39,020 nt of DNA from Acidobacteriota bacterium (lineage in GTDB: Bacteria > Acidobacteriota > Terriglobia > Acidiferrales > UBA7541), in contig QHYR01000084.1 of the NCBI GenBank assembly GCA_003223315.1, positions 1 to 39,020 on the forward strand, in the 5' to 3' direction. Positions within the stretch are counted from its first letter, which is position 1. The number at the start of each line of letters is the position of its first letter. The position numbers were made by a program, and so were the translations under genes. The notes beneath the pieces are model-generated. The model did not search any database. It saw only the letters and a program-made list of their open reading frames with translations, and was not told the origin of the DNA. This document shows positions 24,689 to 33,501 of the stretch, piece after piece.

Positions 24689-27600
24689 CTAGTAAATAAA
24701 CTTCAGGCCAAACTGAATCTCGCGCTCGTCTGTCGCCGTGTGTTGCAAAACTGCGAGACCGGCCTGGTTGGGCGCTAGTGACTTTGTGAATATCCTCTGT
24801 GTACCGGCCACAAAGTTGGTCCAGTTGAACACGTTGAAAAACTCGGCTCGGAACTGGACCGTCAGCCTCTCCTTGACGGTTTGGTTTTTGAAGATTGAAA
24901 AGTCGAAGTTGTTGAGACCCGGCCCGCGCAAGCTATTGCGGCCGACGTTGCCCAACTCACGCGGCGCCGGCGGTGCGAAACAGTTCACGTTGATATAAGT
25001 GTAGACACTTCCAGGGTTGACGGCGCCGGGCGTGCAACCGGCCCCCCCTACATAGTCCGGTCTCTGCGAAAAGCCGCCGTGGGCGCCTGTCTTGGCCAGA
25101 TCGGAATTGCCCAATTGCACGCTGAAAGGCATGCCGCTCTGAACCGTGTAAATCCCGCCCAGTTCCCATCCGGAGAGGAGGAATCGGGGCGCCGCCATCG
25201 CGAGATGTGGCGAGGGCGCAAGCCAGTCAAAGTTGAAGGCCAGGTGCTGCGGAACGTCCCAATCGGCAAAGCCCCGGTTGAACCCGGGATCGAAGGGGAA
25301 GGGGTTGTCCGTGGTGTTGAAATTATCCGCGTTGTTAACCTCCGACGACCCGTCATCAATAGCCTTTGCCCACGCATAAGCGGCCTGAAAACTCAGTCCG
25401 TGAGTGATTCGCTGCACCACGTTGATTTGCAGCGCGTGGTAAAAGGAGTCCACACTCCATCTCGTAGCCGGAATGGTGAGGCCCGGACTTGCCGCATCGA
25501 TCCTAGGGGGCGTGCCCGCCGGGAACAGCAGATGCCCATCTGGGGCCGTGGTAACCAACGATGGAGGCACGACGTTGACGTCGCCGTAACGGAAGGGAAG
25601 ATGCACGCCCCGGGCGCCTACGTACGCCGCCGTGACGCTCAAGCTATTGGTGAGCTGCCGTTGTATGTCGAAGTTCCATTGGAGCTTGTAAGCCCGGGGC
25701 GGATTCGGGTCCATGTAGTATCCCGATCCACCGGTTGCACCGGCTGTTTGGCAAGGATTGGTACCGGGCAGGACCTCGCAAGGAGCGTGCGGAAAGATAG
25801 CCTGAGCCCCGGGAAAGCCGGAAGCAACATCATAAGGATTATTGAAGTTGACCAGCTGATAGAAAGGAATAGTGTGGTTCATATTGCCGCTGAGCAGGTT
25901 CGGCAGCGGGAGCACGTTGAACATGCCGAAGCCGGCGCGAACGGAGGTTTTGCCGCTGCCGGTGGGATCCCAGGCCAGGCCGATGCGGGGAGTGAAATCC
26001 TTGTGCGTGGGGTTGTGGAGTAAATACGGGTTGCCGGTGTGAATCGTTGCAACTGTGCAGCTGGTAAGGACGTAACAATTGGAGGCCAAGCCATTCAACA
26101 CGTTATAAGTGGTCGTCGGTTCGTAGCGCACGCCGAGATTCACGGTGAGATTGGAGCGAACGCGGATATCGTCCTGGATGTAAAGGCCGAAAATCTTTTC
26201 GCGCAGGCTGCGGTAAGAGCCCGGGCCGGGCACTGTGGCAGCGAAGAGCGTAGGTTTGTTGTTCGCCAGGAAGTTCTGGACGGTATCGAATTCCCAGTCA
26301 CCTTGCGGATAACGTCCCACGCTTAGGTTATCCCGGATGGCCTCCATACTGAATCCCATGCGAATATCATTCCGCCCCTTAACCCACCCGAGGTTGTCGT
26401 TCAGCTGTGGGTCTGTCCACCAAATCTGGTCGCCTCCCGTAGAGCCGACTCCTCCGGGTACGGCCGAACCGGAACCGACGGTGTTCGGAGCCAGATCGCC
26501 AATGGTAAAGACCCCCGGGGGTAAATTGGGAAAGAAACCGGCCGAAGGATCGCTGTAGATGGGAACGGTCCCCGATCCAACAACATCGATGTTCCCCGTT
26601 CCCACCTCGCGGGAAAATCCCGTATTAACCGTGTTGAGGATCGTGGGAGTGAGCGCATACTGCCAGCTCAGGGTAACTCTCTGGTCCCGCGTCAGGTCCC
26701 CAATCGTTTTCAGGCCGACGGAATCCGGTGCCGAGGATACCGAATGATCGAACATATAGGTGCCGTGGATCGTACTCTTCGAGGTGGGCACATAGTCGAT
26801 CCGGCCGATCACGTAGTCCTCGGTTCCCCGAAAGCCCCCGGGAAAAGAATACTGCGCGAGGTAGGGGCTTCCGGCGACCACCGGTCCATTCGCCGCGGGA
26901 AACATGGCGAGATAGGGTTTGACGGCTGCAGCGATCGGTTCCAGGGCGCCGCTTCTGGCTGCGTCGGAAATCGTGTAGGTAGGCGCCGATTCGGCTTTGA
27001 ACTCCCGTATTCCTTCATAGTCGGCGAACCAGAAGAGCTTGTCTTTTTTGATTGGGCCGCCGATCGCGCTGCCGAACTGCCCGCGGTGAAAATTCGTCTT
27101 CCCGTTGAAGAAATTGGACGAATCGAAGGCGCTATTGCGGAGAAAGCCGAAACCCGTGCCATGAATATTGTTGGTGCCTGACTTGGTGATGGCGTTGACG
27201 ACGCCGCCGGAACTCCTTCCGTACTCGGCCCCAAAAGTGCTCGTCAGAACGGAGAACTCCCGAATGGCGTCGACGCCCAGGTTTACGCCATGGACCGAGC
27301 CGCCCGGGCTCTTGTTGGGTTCAGTGTTGATCACCAGTCCATCCACCATGAACACATTCGAGGTGGGACGGCCTCCGGAAACCGTGAGAAACACTCCGGC
27401 CCCATGGGTGACGTTTTCGCCGGGGTCCGGGTTCTTGGTGAGGCCGACGAGGACACCGGCCTGCAGCGCGGTCAATTGCAGCCAGTCGCGTCCGTTGAGG
27501 GGGAGCTGGCGAATGGAGGTATCGCTGACCAGCCCGGACAAGGTCGAGGTGGTGGTATCGACCTGGGGAGCTTCGGACGTCACCACGACCTTTTGCTGCA

Positions 27601-27955
27601 CGTCTCCCACGTTCAGCTTGAAGTCCAAGCGGAGCACCGCGCCGACCGTCATGGTGACACCGCTGCGCACCGTTTGCTGGAAGCCGGGAGCGGTGACAGT
27701 AACGTCATAAGGTCCCGCCGGAACGCTGGTGACGGTAAATTCGCCGGAGCCGTCCGAGGTTGCGGTGCGCTCCAAGCCCGTCTCCCGGTTTCTGGCGGAG
27801 ATCGCTGCGTTTGGAATCACCGCCCCTTGCGCATCGAGGACCGTGCCCACGATCGTTCCCGTAACGGTTTGCGCGAGCGTTCGCGGTGCGATCGCAAACG
27901 CCGATACAGCCACGAGCAGGGCAACCAGCAACCGAGCGTTATTAGGCTTTCCCAT
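24689..27955 (-). CDS. TonB-dependent receptor with carboxypeptidase-regulatory domain (Oar-like)
   Basis: 1088 residues from the second of two adjacent ATGs (27955), which has GGAGG 6 bases away; the first (27958) is only 3 away. The signal peptide ends at RTLAQ near residue 29. A CarboxypepD_reg-like Ig domain follows (GTIVGTVLDAQGAVIPNA, then YDVTVTAPGF). The plug domain contains LPLNGRDWLQLTALQAGV and SGGVVNAITKSGTN. The remainder is a beta-barrel with many aromatic strands ending REIQFGLKFIY and stop, as expected for outer-membrane insertion. Receptors of this group take up large substrates, often carbohydrates or peptides, powered by TonB; the substrate is unknown. It follows the Vgb-like gene on the same strand after 193 bp. 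Confidence 0.93.
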   Translation of the reverse strand: MGKPNNARLLVALLVAVSAFAIAPRTLAQTVTGTIVGTVLDAQGAVIPNAAISARNRETGLERTATSDGSGEFTVTSVPAGPYDVTVTAPGFQQTVRSGVTMTVGAVLRLDFKLNVGDVQQKVVVTSEAPQVDTTTSTLSGLVSDTSIRQLPLNGRDWLQLTALQAGVLVGLTKNPDPGENVTHGAGVFLTVSGGRPTSNVFMVDGLVINTEPNKSPGGSVHGVNLGVDAIREFSVLTSTFGAEYGRSSGGVVNAITKSGTNNIHGTGFGFLRNSAFDSSNFFNGKTNFHRGQFGSAIGGPIKKDKLFWFADYEGIREFKAESAPTYTISDAARSGALEPIAAAVKPYLAMFPAANGPVVAGSPYLAQYSFPGGFRGTEDYVIGRIDYVPTSKSTIHGTYMFDHSVSSAPDSVGLKTIGDLTRDQRVTLSWQYALTPTILNTVNTGFSREVGTGNIDVVGSGTVPIYSDPSAGFFPNLPPGVFTIGDLAPNTVGSGSAVPGGVGSTGGDQIWWTDPQLNDNLGWVKGRNDIRMGFSMEAIRDNLSVGRYPQGDWEFDTVQNFLANNKPTLFAATVPGPGSYRSLREKIFGLYIQDDIRVRSNLTVNLGVRYEPTTTYNVLNGLASNCYVLTSCTVATIHTGNPYLLHNPTHKDFTPRIGLAWDPTGSGKTSVRAGFGMFNVLPLPNLLSGNMNHTIPFYQLVNFNNPYDVASGFPGAQAIFPHAPCEVLPGTNPCQTAGATGGSGYYMDPNPPRAYKLQWNFDIQRQLTNSLSVTAAYVGARGVHLPFRYGDVNVVPPSLVTTAPDGHLLFPAGTPPRIDAASPGLTIPATRWSVDSFYHALQINVVQRITHGLSFQAAYAWAKAIDDGSSEVNNADNFNTTDNPFPFDPGFNRGFADWDVPQHLAFNFDWLAPSPHLAMAAPRFLLSGWELGGIYTVQSGMPFSVQLGNSDLAKTGAHGGFSQRPDYVGGAGCTPGAVNPGSVYTYINVNCFAPPAPRELGNVGRNSLRGPGLNNFDFSIFKNQTVKERLTVQFRAEFFNVFNWTNFVAGTQRIFTKSLAPNQAGLAVLQHTATDEREIQFGLKFIY

Positions 27956-28151
27956 CATGTGCCTCCACCCCCTAGGGCTTGCTCTGAATCGAAATGACCT
28001 GCGAGGCCAACAAGCGGACCCGAACTAGCCGCTACCTTGGCGACGCTGGCTTTACTACGGCCTACAAGAAAAGTCAAGGAAGTTGAGCGGTGAGCCCTGG
28101 CGGAACGAAGGCGATTTACAGCCTTGGGCACACCGCTCACACAGTTTCAGC

Positions 28152-29921
28152 TTATTCCAGCGGTTCGAGTTTAATGATCGTCGCTCCGAGATTGTTGCCT
28201 ACCCAGAAGGTCGGCGGGTTGGTTGAATTGTCGACATTCACGCGACGCACGTTGGTGGTGCGGGGCAGGAGATATTCGGTGACCTCGCCTGCTCTGGTGT
28301 TCACGCGCACGATGTGGTCGTTGGACATTCCGCCCGTCCAGGCGTACCCCGCGCTGTCCAGGATGGCATCGTACGGGTTCGTCCAAGGAGTAGGCACCGC
28401 ATACTCCTGGAATTTTTCTGTCTTGGCGTCAAACATCCCGATATTGTTGCCGCGGTATTCGCCGAACCATAGCCGATCTTGCGGGTCCACGTGACCACGA
28501 CGCGGAGCGGAGTTGGGAGTGGGAGTCGCCCAGCGAGTGACTTTCATCGTTTTTGCATCCACCCTGGTGATGTACGTCCCGCCAAAGTTCATGCCATAGA
28601 AGTTGTTCTTCGAGTCCGAGGCAACGCCATAGGAGCCGAGGTTCAGCTTTGCGAGCGGCGAATCCGGCGGGAGACCTTGCGTGTAGTCGATGGTGACCCA
28701 CTTGTCCGATTTCAAATCCACCTGATATTCGTCATCGCCTCCCACCCAAACCTTACCGTCAACATCGACGCGAACCGGCGTCACCATTGCCGTCCGGGCC
28801 GCATCACCTTTTCCGAAGGTCGGGATTTTCCACGTTTTGAACTCCTGCGTCTTGGGATCAAGCCTCGCGATGACTCCCTGATACATGGTGCCGAGCCAGA
28901 CGTAGCCGCTGGGATCCAATTCCAGGTCGAGCGCGCCCCGCGGTTCGTTTGGATCCATCACCGGAACCGGGTATTCCACGGTCTTGCCGGTCTTGGGATC
29001 AAGTTTGCCAACGTATTGCGAACCGAAATCCGAATACCACACCATCCCTTGCGCATCGATAACGGCATCGTGCGGCATGGCTTCCGGGCGCGGCAAATCG
29101 TACTCGGTTATGATCACCTTCGTTGCTTTGCCTTTGGGCCGTGCATTCGTCTTCAGAGGATATTCCCATTGGGAAATGCTGCTGAGATTCACGGTGGCCA
29201 TGTATTCGGCCCGCTTTTGCACGACCGCGGTTGGGGGCGGCGGCCCTCCACCCATGGGGCCCTCCGCATCTCCATTGCCAGCCGGCCCTCTGGGCCGCAG
29301 CTGCGGACGGCTGGGAGTGCTGCCTTGAGCGTAGGTGGTCATGCGCCGCAGCACCTGGGCGAATTCGGCGGCGTCATGCTGCGATCGTACGATTCGCTCC
29401 AGCGTGTGGCAGCTCGTACAGCCCAGAAATACCTGCTTCTGCTCCTGTGTCCCCGGCATGCTCATCAGCCACTCTCCATTCGAGAGTTGACGCGAGAGGT
29501 CTCGGGCCTTGTGCAGCTTCAGATCCAGCTCCGCTGCTTTCTGTGCTGTGACTTCGACCGGCCCCGGATTGTCCATTTCATATCCGACCGCCCTGATGCG
29601 GAGGGAGTATTGTCCCGGTTCTAGTCTGCTCCGAGGGAAGCTGTACTGGCCTTGAGCGTCGCTCACCACCGTGACGGTAATTGTGGATCCCGCCCGCTTT
29701 GCGCTAACCAGTGCGCCTTCCATCGGGCCTTCCTCTTGCGAAGTCACGCGGCCTCCCAGCGCCGAGGCAGATGAATTTTGCGCGTTGAGGATTTCGAATC
29801 CGGCGCAGAAGAGAAGTGCAGACACTATCAGCAGCAGGATTGTCGTCGCGCCAAGCACGCGCATGGCCTTTTTCACGTTGACAGATACGAATTGCCTCGC
29901 GATGGCCGTCGTAAACCTCAT
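28152..29921 (-). CDS. Exported CarboxypepD_reg / CxxCH / streptogramin-lyase-like propeller fusion
   Basis: 589 residues; AAGGAGG lies 5 bases before the ATG. A membrane segment at about 22-40 serves as signal or anchor. Residues about 53-135 form a carboxypeptidase-regulatory-like Ig domain (GGRVTSQEEGPMEGALV). A central segment holds CTSCH at 168-172, a cytochrome-c-type heme site with possible distal helix RMTTY, and then a Gly/Pro-rich linker. The C-terminal half (about 268-589) is a Vgb-like beta-propeller with repeated units such as AVIDAQGMVWYSDFG and LDPKTGKTVEY. Similar fusions are known in Acidobacteriota but not characterised. Periplasmic electron transfer or lyase activity is plausible; neither is proven. 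It is divergent from the large propeller gene. Confidence 0.85.
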   Translation of the reverse strand: MRFTTAIARQFVSVNVKKAMRVLGATTILLLIVSALLFCAGFEILNAQNSSASALGGRVTSQEEGPMEGALVSAKRAGSTITVTVVSDAQGQYSFPRSRLEPGQYSLRIRAVGYEMDNPGPVEVTAQKAAELDLKLHKARDLSRQLSNGEWLMSMPGTQEQKQVFLGCTSCHTLERIVRSQHDAAEFAQVLRRMTTYAQGSTPSRPQLRPRGPAGNGDAEGPMGGGPPPPTAVVQKRAEYMATVNLSSISQWEYPLKTNARPKGKATKVIITEYDLPRPEAMPHDAVIDAQGMVWYSDFGSQYVGKLDPKTGKTVEYPVPVMDPNEPRGALDLELDPSGYVWLGTMYQGVIARLDPKTQEFKTWKIPTFGKGDAARTAMVTPVRVDVDGKVWVGGDDEYQVDLKSDKWVTIDYTQGLPPDSPLAKLNLGSYGVASDSKNNFYGMNFGGTYITRVDAKTMKVTRWATPTPNSAPRRGHVDPQDRLWFGEYRGNNIGMFDAKTEKFQEYAVPTPWTNPYDAILDSAGYAWTGGMSNDHIVRVNTRAGEVTEYLLPRTTNVRRVNVDNSTNPPTFWVGNNLGATIIKLEPLE

Positions 29922-30334
29922 GAGGTCCTCCTTAGGAAGAAACAGACTGGATTATAAACGATGCGTAGCCAATTAGCAGTTCGCTTCGTCGATGTCAAGC
30001 AAGTGTCGAGTGCGCTATTTAGCGGACGGCGTTTTACTGACTGTTTAGAGAACCAGACGAGCGCGGGCTCTCGCCGAATTGGTCTGACATTGCCCAGAAT
30101 ACGATCCAGGCGTCGCTATGATATACTCCGCGCGAAAGCACCTTCGCGGATGTGTTATGCACATTGCGAAGCATACTGCCTTGGCATCCCCTGTGTTTGC
30201 AACCCACATCACGGGCCGGTTGAGTGTGTGTTGCGGTTTCCCCGCCAGTGACCTTCTGACTTCGTGCGCCTCAGCGGAAGGATGCGTTCCCGGGAAGGGG
30301 CCGTCCCTCTTAAGAAGCGCAGAATGCGAGCGAA
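29922..30334. other. Divergent intergenic region
   Basis: About 410 bp between two exported propeller genes. On the minus strand a perfect -10 TATAAT lies at 29951-29956, about 30 bases before the Vgb-like start codon, but without a good -35. On the plus strand CTATGATATACT near 30116 could supply a -10 for the other gene. No gene is seen. Confidence 0.4.
29951..29956 (-). promoter_or_regulatory. Perfect -10 hexamer before the Vgb-like gene
   Basis: TATAAT on the minus strand. The expected -35 position holds no recognisable hexamer. A TTGACA occurs further upstream (29992-29997) at a spacing too long for this -10. Confidence 0.35.
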
Positions 30335-31594
30335 ATGATGCTTCGAAAAATTCTCTTTGTTGCAGCCGCTCTCGTCCTTAGCTACTTCGTTGGTTCGCGG
30401 TTCGACTTCGTTCCCATTTTGAAGACCGCAACGGCCCTGGCGCAAGGGCAGCGAAGCTTATCTTCCCGGGATTCGAAGAGCGGCAGTCGACCCGCGGCGG
30501 ACGCCTCGATTGGCGGCGGCGATATCGCTCCCATTCGCGCCGTCGCTGATCCTTATCCTGTCTTCGATGGAATCGCGCTGGATCCCGCCAATAACCTGGT
30601 GGCCATCAGCGACGAAAATCACCACAGCCTGCTGGTCTACGACCGCGCCAGCGGCGGCAAATCGGACGCCGTGACCGAGCCGCGCCGCCGCATCATGGGA
30701 GCGGCAACGGAAATGGGGTTTGTCGCCGGCGTGACCATGGATCCCGAGCACCACGAAGTCTACACCGTGAATAACGATTCCGGCGATCAGGTAACCGTTT
30801 ACTCCTATCAGTCTGACGGAAATGCGGTGCCTGCGCGCCGGTTGTTTGTGCCACATCAATCGTGGGGGCTTTCGCTGGCTCTGGGCCGCGGAGAATTGGC
30901 GGTAACCACGCAGGAATTGAATGCCGTCGAGATTTACAGCCGCACCGCCAAGGATCTGACCAAACCGTCGCGGCAGATCGTGGGAATGGACACTGGCCTC
31001 GAAGATCCGCATGGCGTGGTCATGGACGAACGGCATAACGAAATCGTGGTCAGCAATCACGGCAATTGGACTCAATTCCGGCCTTACACTAACTACGATC
31101 CCTTGAATCTGGACCAAAAGTATGTGCCCGGGCGCTTCGATCCGGCTTCGATCACGGTGTATCCCATTACCGCGAACGGGAACGTGAAACCGGAGCGCAC
31201 CATTCAAGGCGCGCACACCGCGCTCAACTGGGCCATGGGTATCGATGTGGATGCGCAACACGACGAGATTGCCGTGGCTAATTACGGAGACGATTCGGTC
31301 CTCGTCTTCAAACGCGATGACAACGGCGACGCGGCGCCGATTCGGCGTATCTACGGCCCCAATACCCACATCGTGGGTCCCGTAGGAGTCGCGGTGGATA
31401 CCAAGAATAACGAGCTGTGGGTCGCCAACTATGGGGATCATACGGCGCTGGTATTCTCCCGCACCGACAGTGGCAATGTTGCTCCGAAGCGCATCGTGCG
31501 CAACGCGCCGGCCGAAGCTGCCACCTGCGGATTCACGAATGCTTCCGCCGCGGCCTACGATCCTAAACGCGGCGAGATTCTGGTTCCCAATTGA
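30335..31594 (+). CDS. Exported beta-propeller (NHL/lactonase-like), part before in-frame TGA
   Basis: 419 residues to the TGA at 31592-31594. A hydrophobic N-terminus (MLRKILFVAAALVLSYFVG) gives a signal peptide, with cleavage near ALAQ. The rest is a chain of about six propeller blades, each with a pattern like GVAVDTKNNELWVANYGD followed by VFSRTDSGNVAPKR. The TGA falls in the middle of a blade, after EILVPN, and the same reading frame resumes at once with the second half of that blade. So this is probably one protein of about 739 residues cut by one stop codon. Two perfect hairpins follow the TGA directly. Inferred to be a periplasmic binding or enzymatic propeller; function unknown. Confidence 0.8.
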   Translation: MMLRKILFVAAALVLSYFVGSRFDFVPILKTATALAQGQRSLSSRDSKSGSRPAADASIGGGDIAPIRAVADPYPVFDGIALDPANNLVAISDENHHSLLVYDRASGGKSDAVTEPRRRIMGAATEMGFVAGVTMDPEHHEVYTVNNDSGDQVTVYSYQSDGNAVPARRLFVPHQSWGLSLALGRGELAVTTQELNAVEIYSRTAKDLTKPSRQIVGMDTGLEDPHGVVMDERHNEIVVSNHGNWTQFRPYTNYDPLNLDQKYVPGRFDPASITVYPITANGNVKPERTIQGAHTALNWAMGIDVDAQHDEIAVANYGDDSVLVFKRDDNGDAAPIRRIYGPNTHIVGPVGVAVDTKNNELWVANYGDHTALVFSRTDSGNVAPKRIVRNAPAEAATCGFTNASAAAYDPKRGEILVPN

Positions 31595-31636
31595 GTGAGC
31601 GTGCCGAGAGTCTCGGCGTTTGCCAGGCTGGCAAAC
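31592..31636 (+). promoter_or_regulatory. In-frame TGA followed by two abutting perfect hairpins
   Basis: TGA at 31592-31594. Hairpin 1 at 31603-31617: GCCGAGAGTCTCGGC, a 15-base perfect palindrome. Hairpin 2 at 31618-31636: arms GTTTGCCA and TGGCAAAC, loop GGC. The apical loops begin 14 and 31 bases after the TGA. Bacterial SECIS elements, which direct selenocysteine insertion, typically lie in this range with a G in the first loop positions. A readthrough element or chance are alternatives. Confidence 0.45.
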
Positions 31637-32554
31637 GGCGCCGTCGCTCCGAAGCGGATTCTGGAAGGACAGGCCACACACTTGAGCCGCACCATGCACG
31701 GAATGGATTTTGATGTGCCTCACGACGAGTTTTTCATCCCCGTGGCGCTCTCCGGCGCGGTCCTCACTTTCCCTGGTGGCGCGGGAGGCTCGGAGCCGCC
31801 CAAGCGCGTGATCCAGGGCAGCAAGACGGGTCTAGTGCGGCCGCAGACGATTGCGGTCGATCCCGTGCACGATGAACTTTTCGTAGGTGACCCGAGCGCC
31901 CGCGCTGTTTATGTGTTTCACCGAACGGATAACGGCAATGTGGCGCCCATCCGCGTGCTGCAAGGCACGAAATCGAAGCTCGTCGAGGTGACCAGCGTGG
32001 CCGTGGACCCGGTTCACGACCTGTTGATCGCCGGCCAGAGAGGGCCCACTCCACAAACGACGGGATTATTGATTTTCAAGCGAACCGACAACGGCGACGT
32101 GGCTCCTCGGGCCATCATTGCGGGCCCAAAAACCCGCATGTACCACTTTCGTCAAGTGGTGGTGGACCCGAAGGTGGGCAAGATCTACGTCGCGGTGCAG
32201 GATATTTGGTATAAGCCGGCCGCGCCGTATGCTTCGAGCAACGTTCGCAGCGACTTCGCGGCGGAGAAAAATGAAGAAGCACTCAAGTGGACCACCTCGC
32301 CGTTTGATCCCAGCACCAAGGGCTTCATTGGCGTGTGGGATATTCACGACGACGGCGATGTGCCTCCGCGCGCGGTGATCCGCGGTCCGGAAAGCCGCTT
32401 GCTCGAGCCTGGCGGGGTGGCGCTGGATCCGGGACACGGCGAGGTGATCGCGGTGGACGGCGGAGTCAACGGCTATCAGGTCTACCTCGTGCCTCAATTC
32501 TTCCAGTCCGAATTTTGGAGCTTGCTCGCACATGGGTTGCGGCTTCAGCCGTAA
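31595..32554 (+). CDS. Beta-propeller, part after the in-frame TGA
   Basis: 319 codons in the same frame as the preceding segment. The first triplet after TGA is GTG, which could restart translation, but there is no clear ribosome site and no signal peptide on this half. It continues the blade pattern: VSAFARLANGAVAPKR, then VYVFHRTDNGNVAPIR, LLIFKRTDNGDVAPRA and similar units, about four to five more blades. It ends with a blade containing GFIGVWDIHDDGDVPPRAV. Because the break is mid-blade and the second part has no export signal, a separate functional protein is unlikely. It is best read as the rest of the upstream propeller. Confidence 0.65.
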   Translation: MSVPRVSAFARLANGAVAPKRILEGQATHLSRTMHGMDFDVPHDEFFIPVALSGAVLTFPGGAGGSEPPKRVIQGSKTGLVRPQTIAVDPVHDELFVGDPSARAVYVFHRTDNGNVAPIRVLQGTKSKLVEVTSVAVDPVHDLLIAGQRGPTPQTTGLLIFKRTDNGDVAPRAIIAGPKTRMYHFRQVVVDPKVGKIYVAVQDIWYKPAAPYASSNVRSDFAAEKNEEALKWTTSPFDPSTKGFIGVWDIHDDGDVPPRAVIRGPESRLLEPGGVALDPGHGEVIAVDGGVNGYQVYLVPQFFQSEFWSLLAHGLRLQP

Positions 32555-32587
32555 CTCAATTGCCATTCGTAGCGTAGCATTGGGGGC

Positions 32588-32603
32588 TTAAGTCTCGACT
32601 TAA
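32588..32603. promoter_or_regulatory. Short palindrome, possible operator
   Basis: TTAAGTC-TC-GACTTAA, a near-perfect 16-base dyad 34 bases after the propeller stop and about 190 bases before the MoxR-type operon. Confidence 0.35.
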
Positions 32604-32654
32604 TGTTCGATGTGGCCTACGTTCTAGCGGTAGCGGCGTCGGTTCTGAAATAAC

Positions 32655-32684
32655 AGCGGGGACCAACAAGCCGCGGCCCCCGCT
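32655..32684 (+). terminator. GC-rich hairpin after the propeller gene
   Basis: AGCGGGG (32655-32661) pairs with CCCCGCT (32678-32684), loop 16 bases. No T-run follows, so termination is uncertain. Confidence 0.3.
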
Positions 32685-32778
32685 CGCGCCGAAGCCAACC
32701 AACCTCGCCCTTTGGTTCGCCAGATTTCTTGCTTTCACTCAGGGGTTAATTTAGTATCACTTGCCAGTGAGGAAGAGG

Positions 32779-33408
32779 GTGGCACGAAAGCATTACAACA
32801 GGCACATCTTGAAATTTTCTGCGGGTATCCTGCTGCTGATCGTGTCTTTGAGCGGCTTAGAGTACAGTTCGCTGTTGCGCGGGATGGCCCGGGCGGCAGA
32901 GGACTACAACCGGGGCGACACGGAGTCCGCGTTGAGACGGTACGACGATATCGAGCGCCAGCTTCGATCCTTCCGGGTTATCCGTTTTATCCCCGGGGAG
33001 GACCGCCGCATCCTCTTTCTCGACGAAGCACGATCGCTGTATTCCTTAGGCCGTTACGATGATGCCCTTGAACGCATGGAGCGAGAAAATCAATTCTCCG
33101 CAATGATTACGGATGGCCGCTTCTCGCTCTTGCGCGGCGACGTCACCTTTCGCAAAGGGACGATAAATGCCGGGGCCGCGAAGAGCGATCCGCAAATATT
33201 GGAGGACGCGATCAGCGCGGCCGAAGATGATCTGAGGGAATCGCTGCGCCAAGACCCGAACAACTGGGATGCCAAGTATAATTTCGAGTACGTCAATTAC
33301 ATACAAAAGCAACTGGAGAGGGATCAAAAGGAGGGGTTGAAGCTCCTGCCGCAGATTCCAGACAAAGAAAATCGAACGAAATCCCTCTCACCCAAACAGA
33401 AGACCTAG
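32779..33408 (+). CDS. Membrane-anchored TPR-like protein of the MoxR/VWA operon
   Basis: 209 residues from a GTG at 32779, chosen because GAGGA lies about 6 bases upstream; a GTG at 32767 and a TTG at 32761 are also in frame. A basic start is followed by a single membrane segment (about 11-27). The soluble part is helical, with TPR-like repeats: AAEDYNRGDTESALRRYDDIE, ARSLYSLGRYDDALERM, and ending in SLRQDPNNWDAKYNFEYV. TPR proteins occur in Bat operons (BatC/BatE) and as MxaK in methanol dehydrogenase clusters. It is the first gene of a six-gene operon and presumably a scaffold in the periplasm or at the membrane. Confidence 0.75.
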   Translation: MARKHYNRHILKFSAGILLLIVSLSGLEYSSLLRGMARAAEDYNRGDTESALRRYDDIERQLRSFRVIRFIPGEDRRILFLDEARSLYSLGRYDDALERMERENQFSAMITDGRFSLLRGDVTFRKGTINAGAAKSDPQILEDAISAAEDDLRESLRQDPNNWDAKYNFEYVNYIQKQLERDQKEGLKLLPQIPDKENRTKSLSPKQKT

Positions 33409-33501
33409 AAAGTAACAAATTTCGGGGAGCCTAAAAGGGCGTTCCTCAGAGGGGACCGGCGTGTAGGGGAAGGCTCTCCAGATATAGGTGCGACCCTCTG
33501 G

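Noticed and set aside
28479-29624. 381-codon open frame on the plus strand
   Set aside because: Antisense shadow of the Vgb-like gene; the low-complexity Arg/His composition is typical of such shadows.
29992-29997. TTGACA on the minus strand as -35 for the Vgb-like gene
   Set aside because: The distance to the TATAAT at 29951-29956 is about 35 bases, far too long for a sigma70 promoter.
31592-31636. Reading the two hairpins as an intrinsic terminator ending a complete first gene
   Set aside because: No T-run follows, and the blade pattern continues in the same frame straight through the hairpins.
30458-31723. 421-codon open frame on the minus strand spanning the TGA site
   Set aside because: Antisense to the propeller and produced by its codon bias. 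It has no recognisable domain, although it shows that the opposite strand is uninterrupted at this place.
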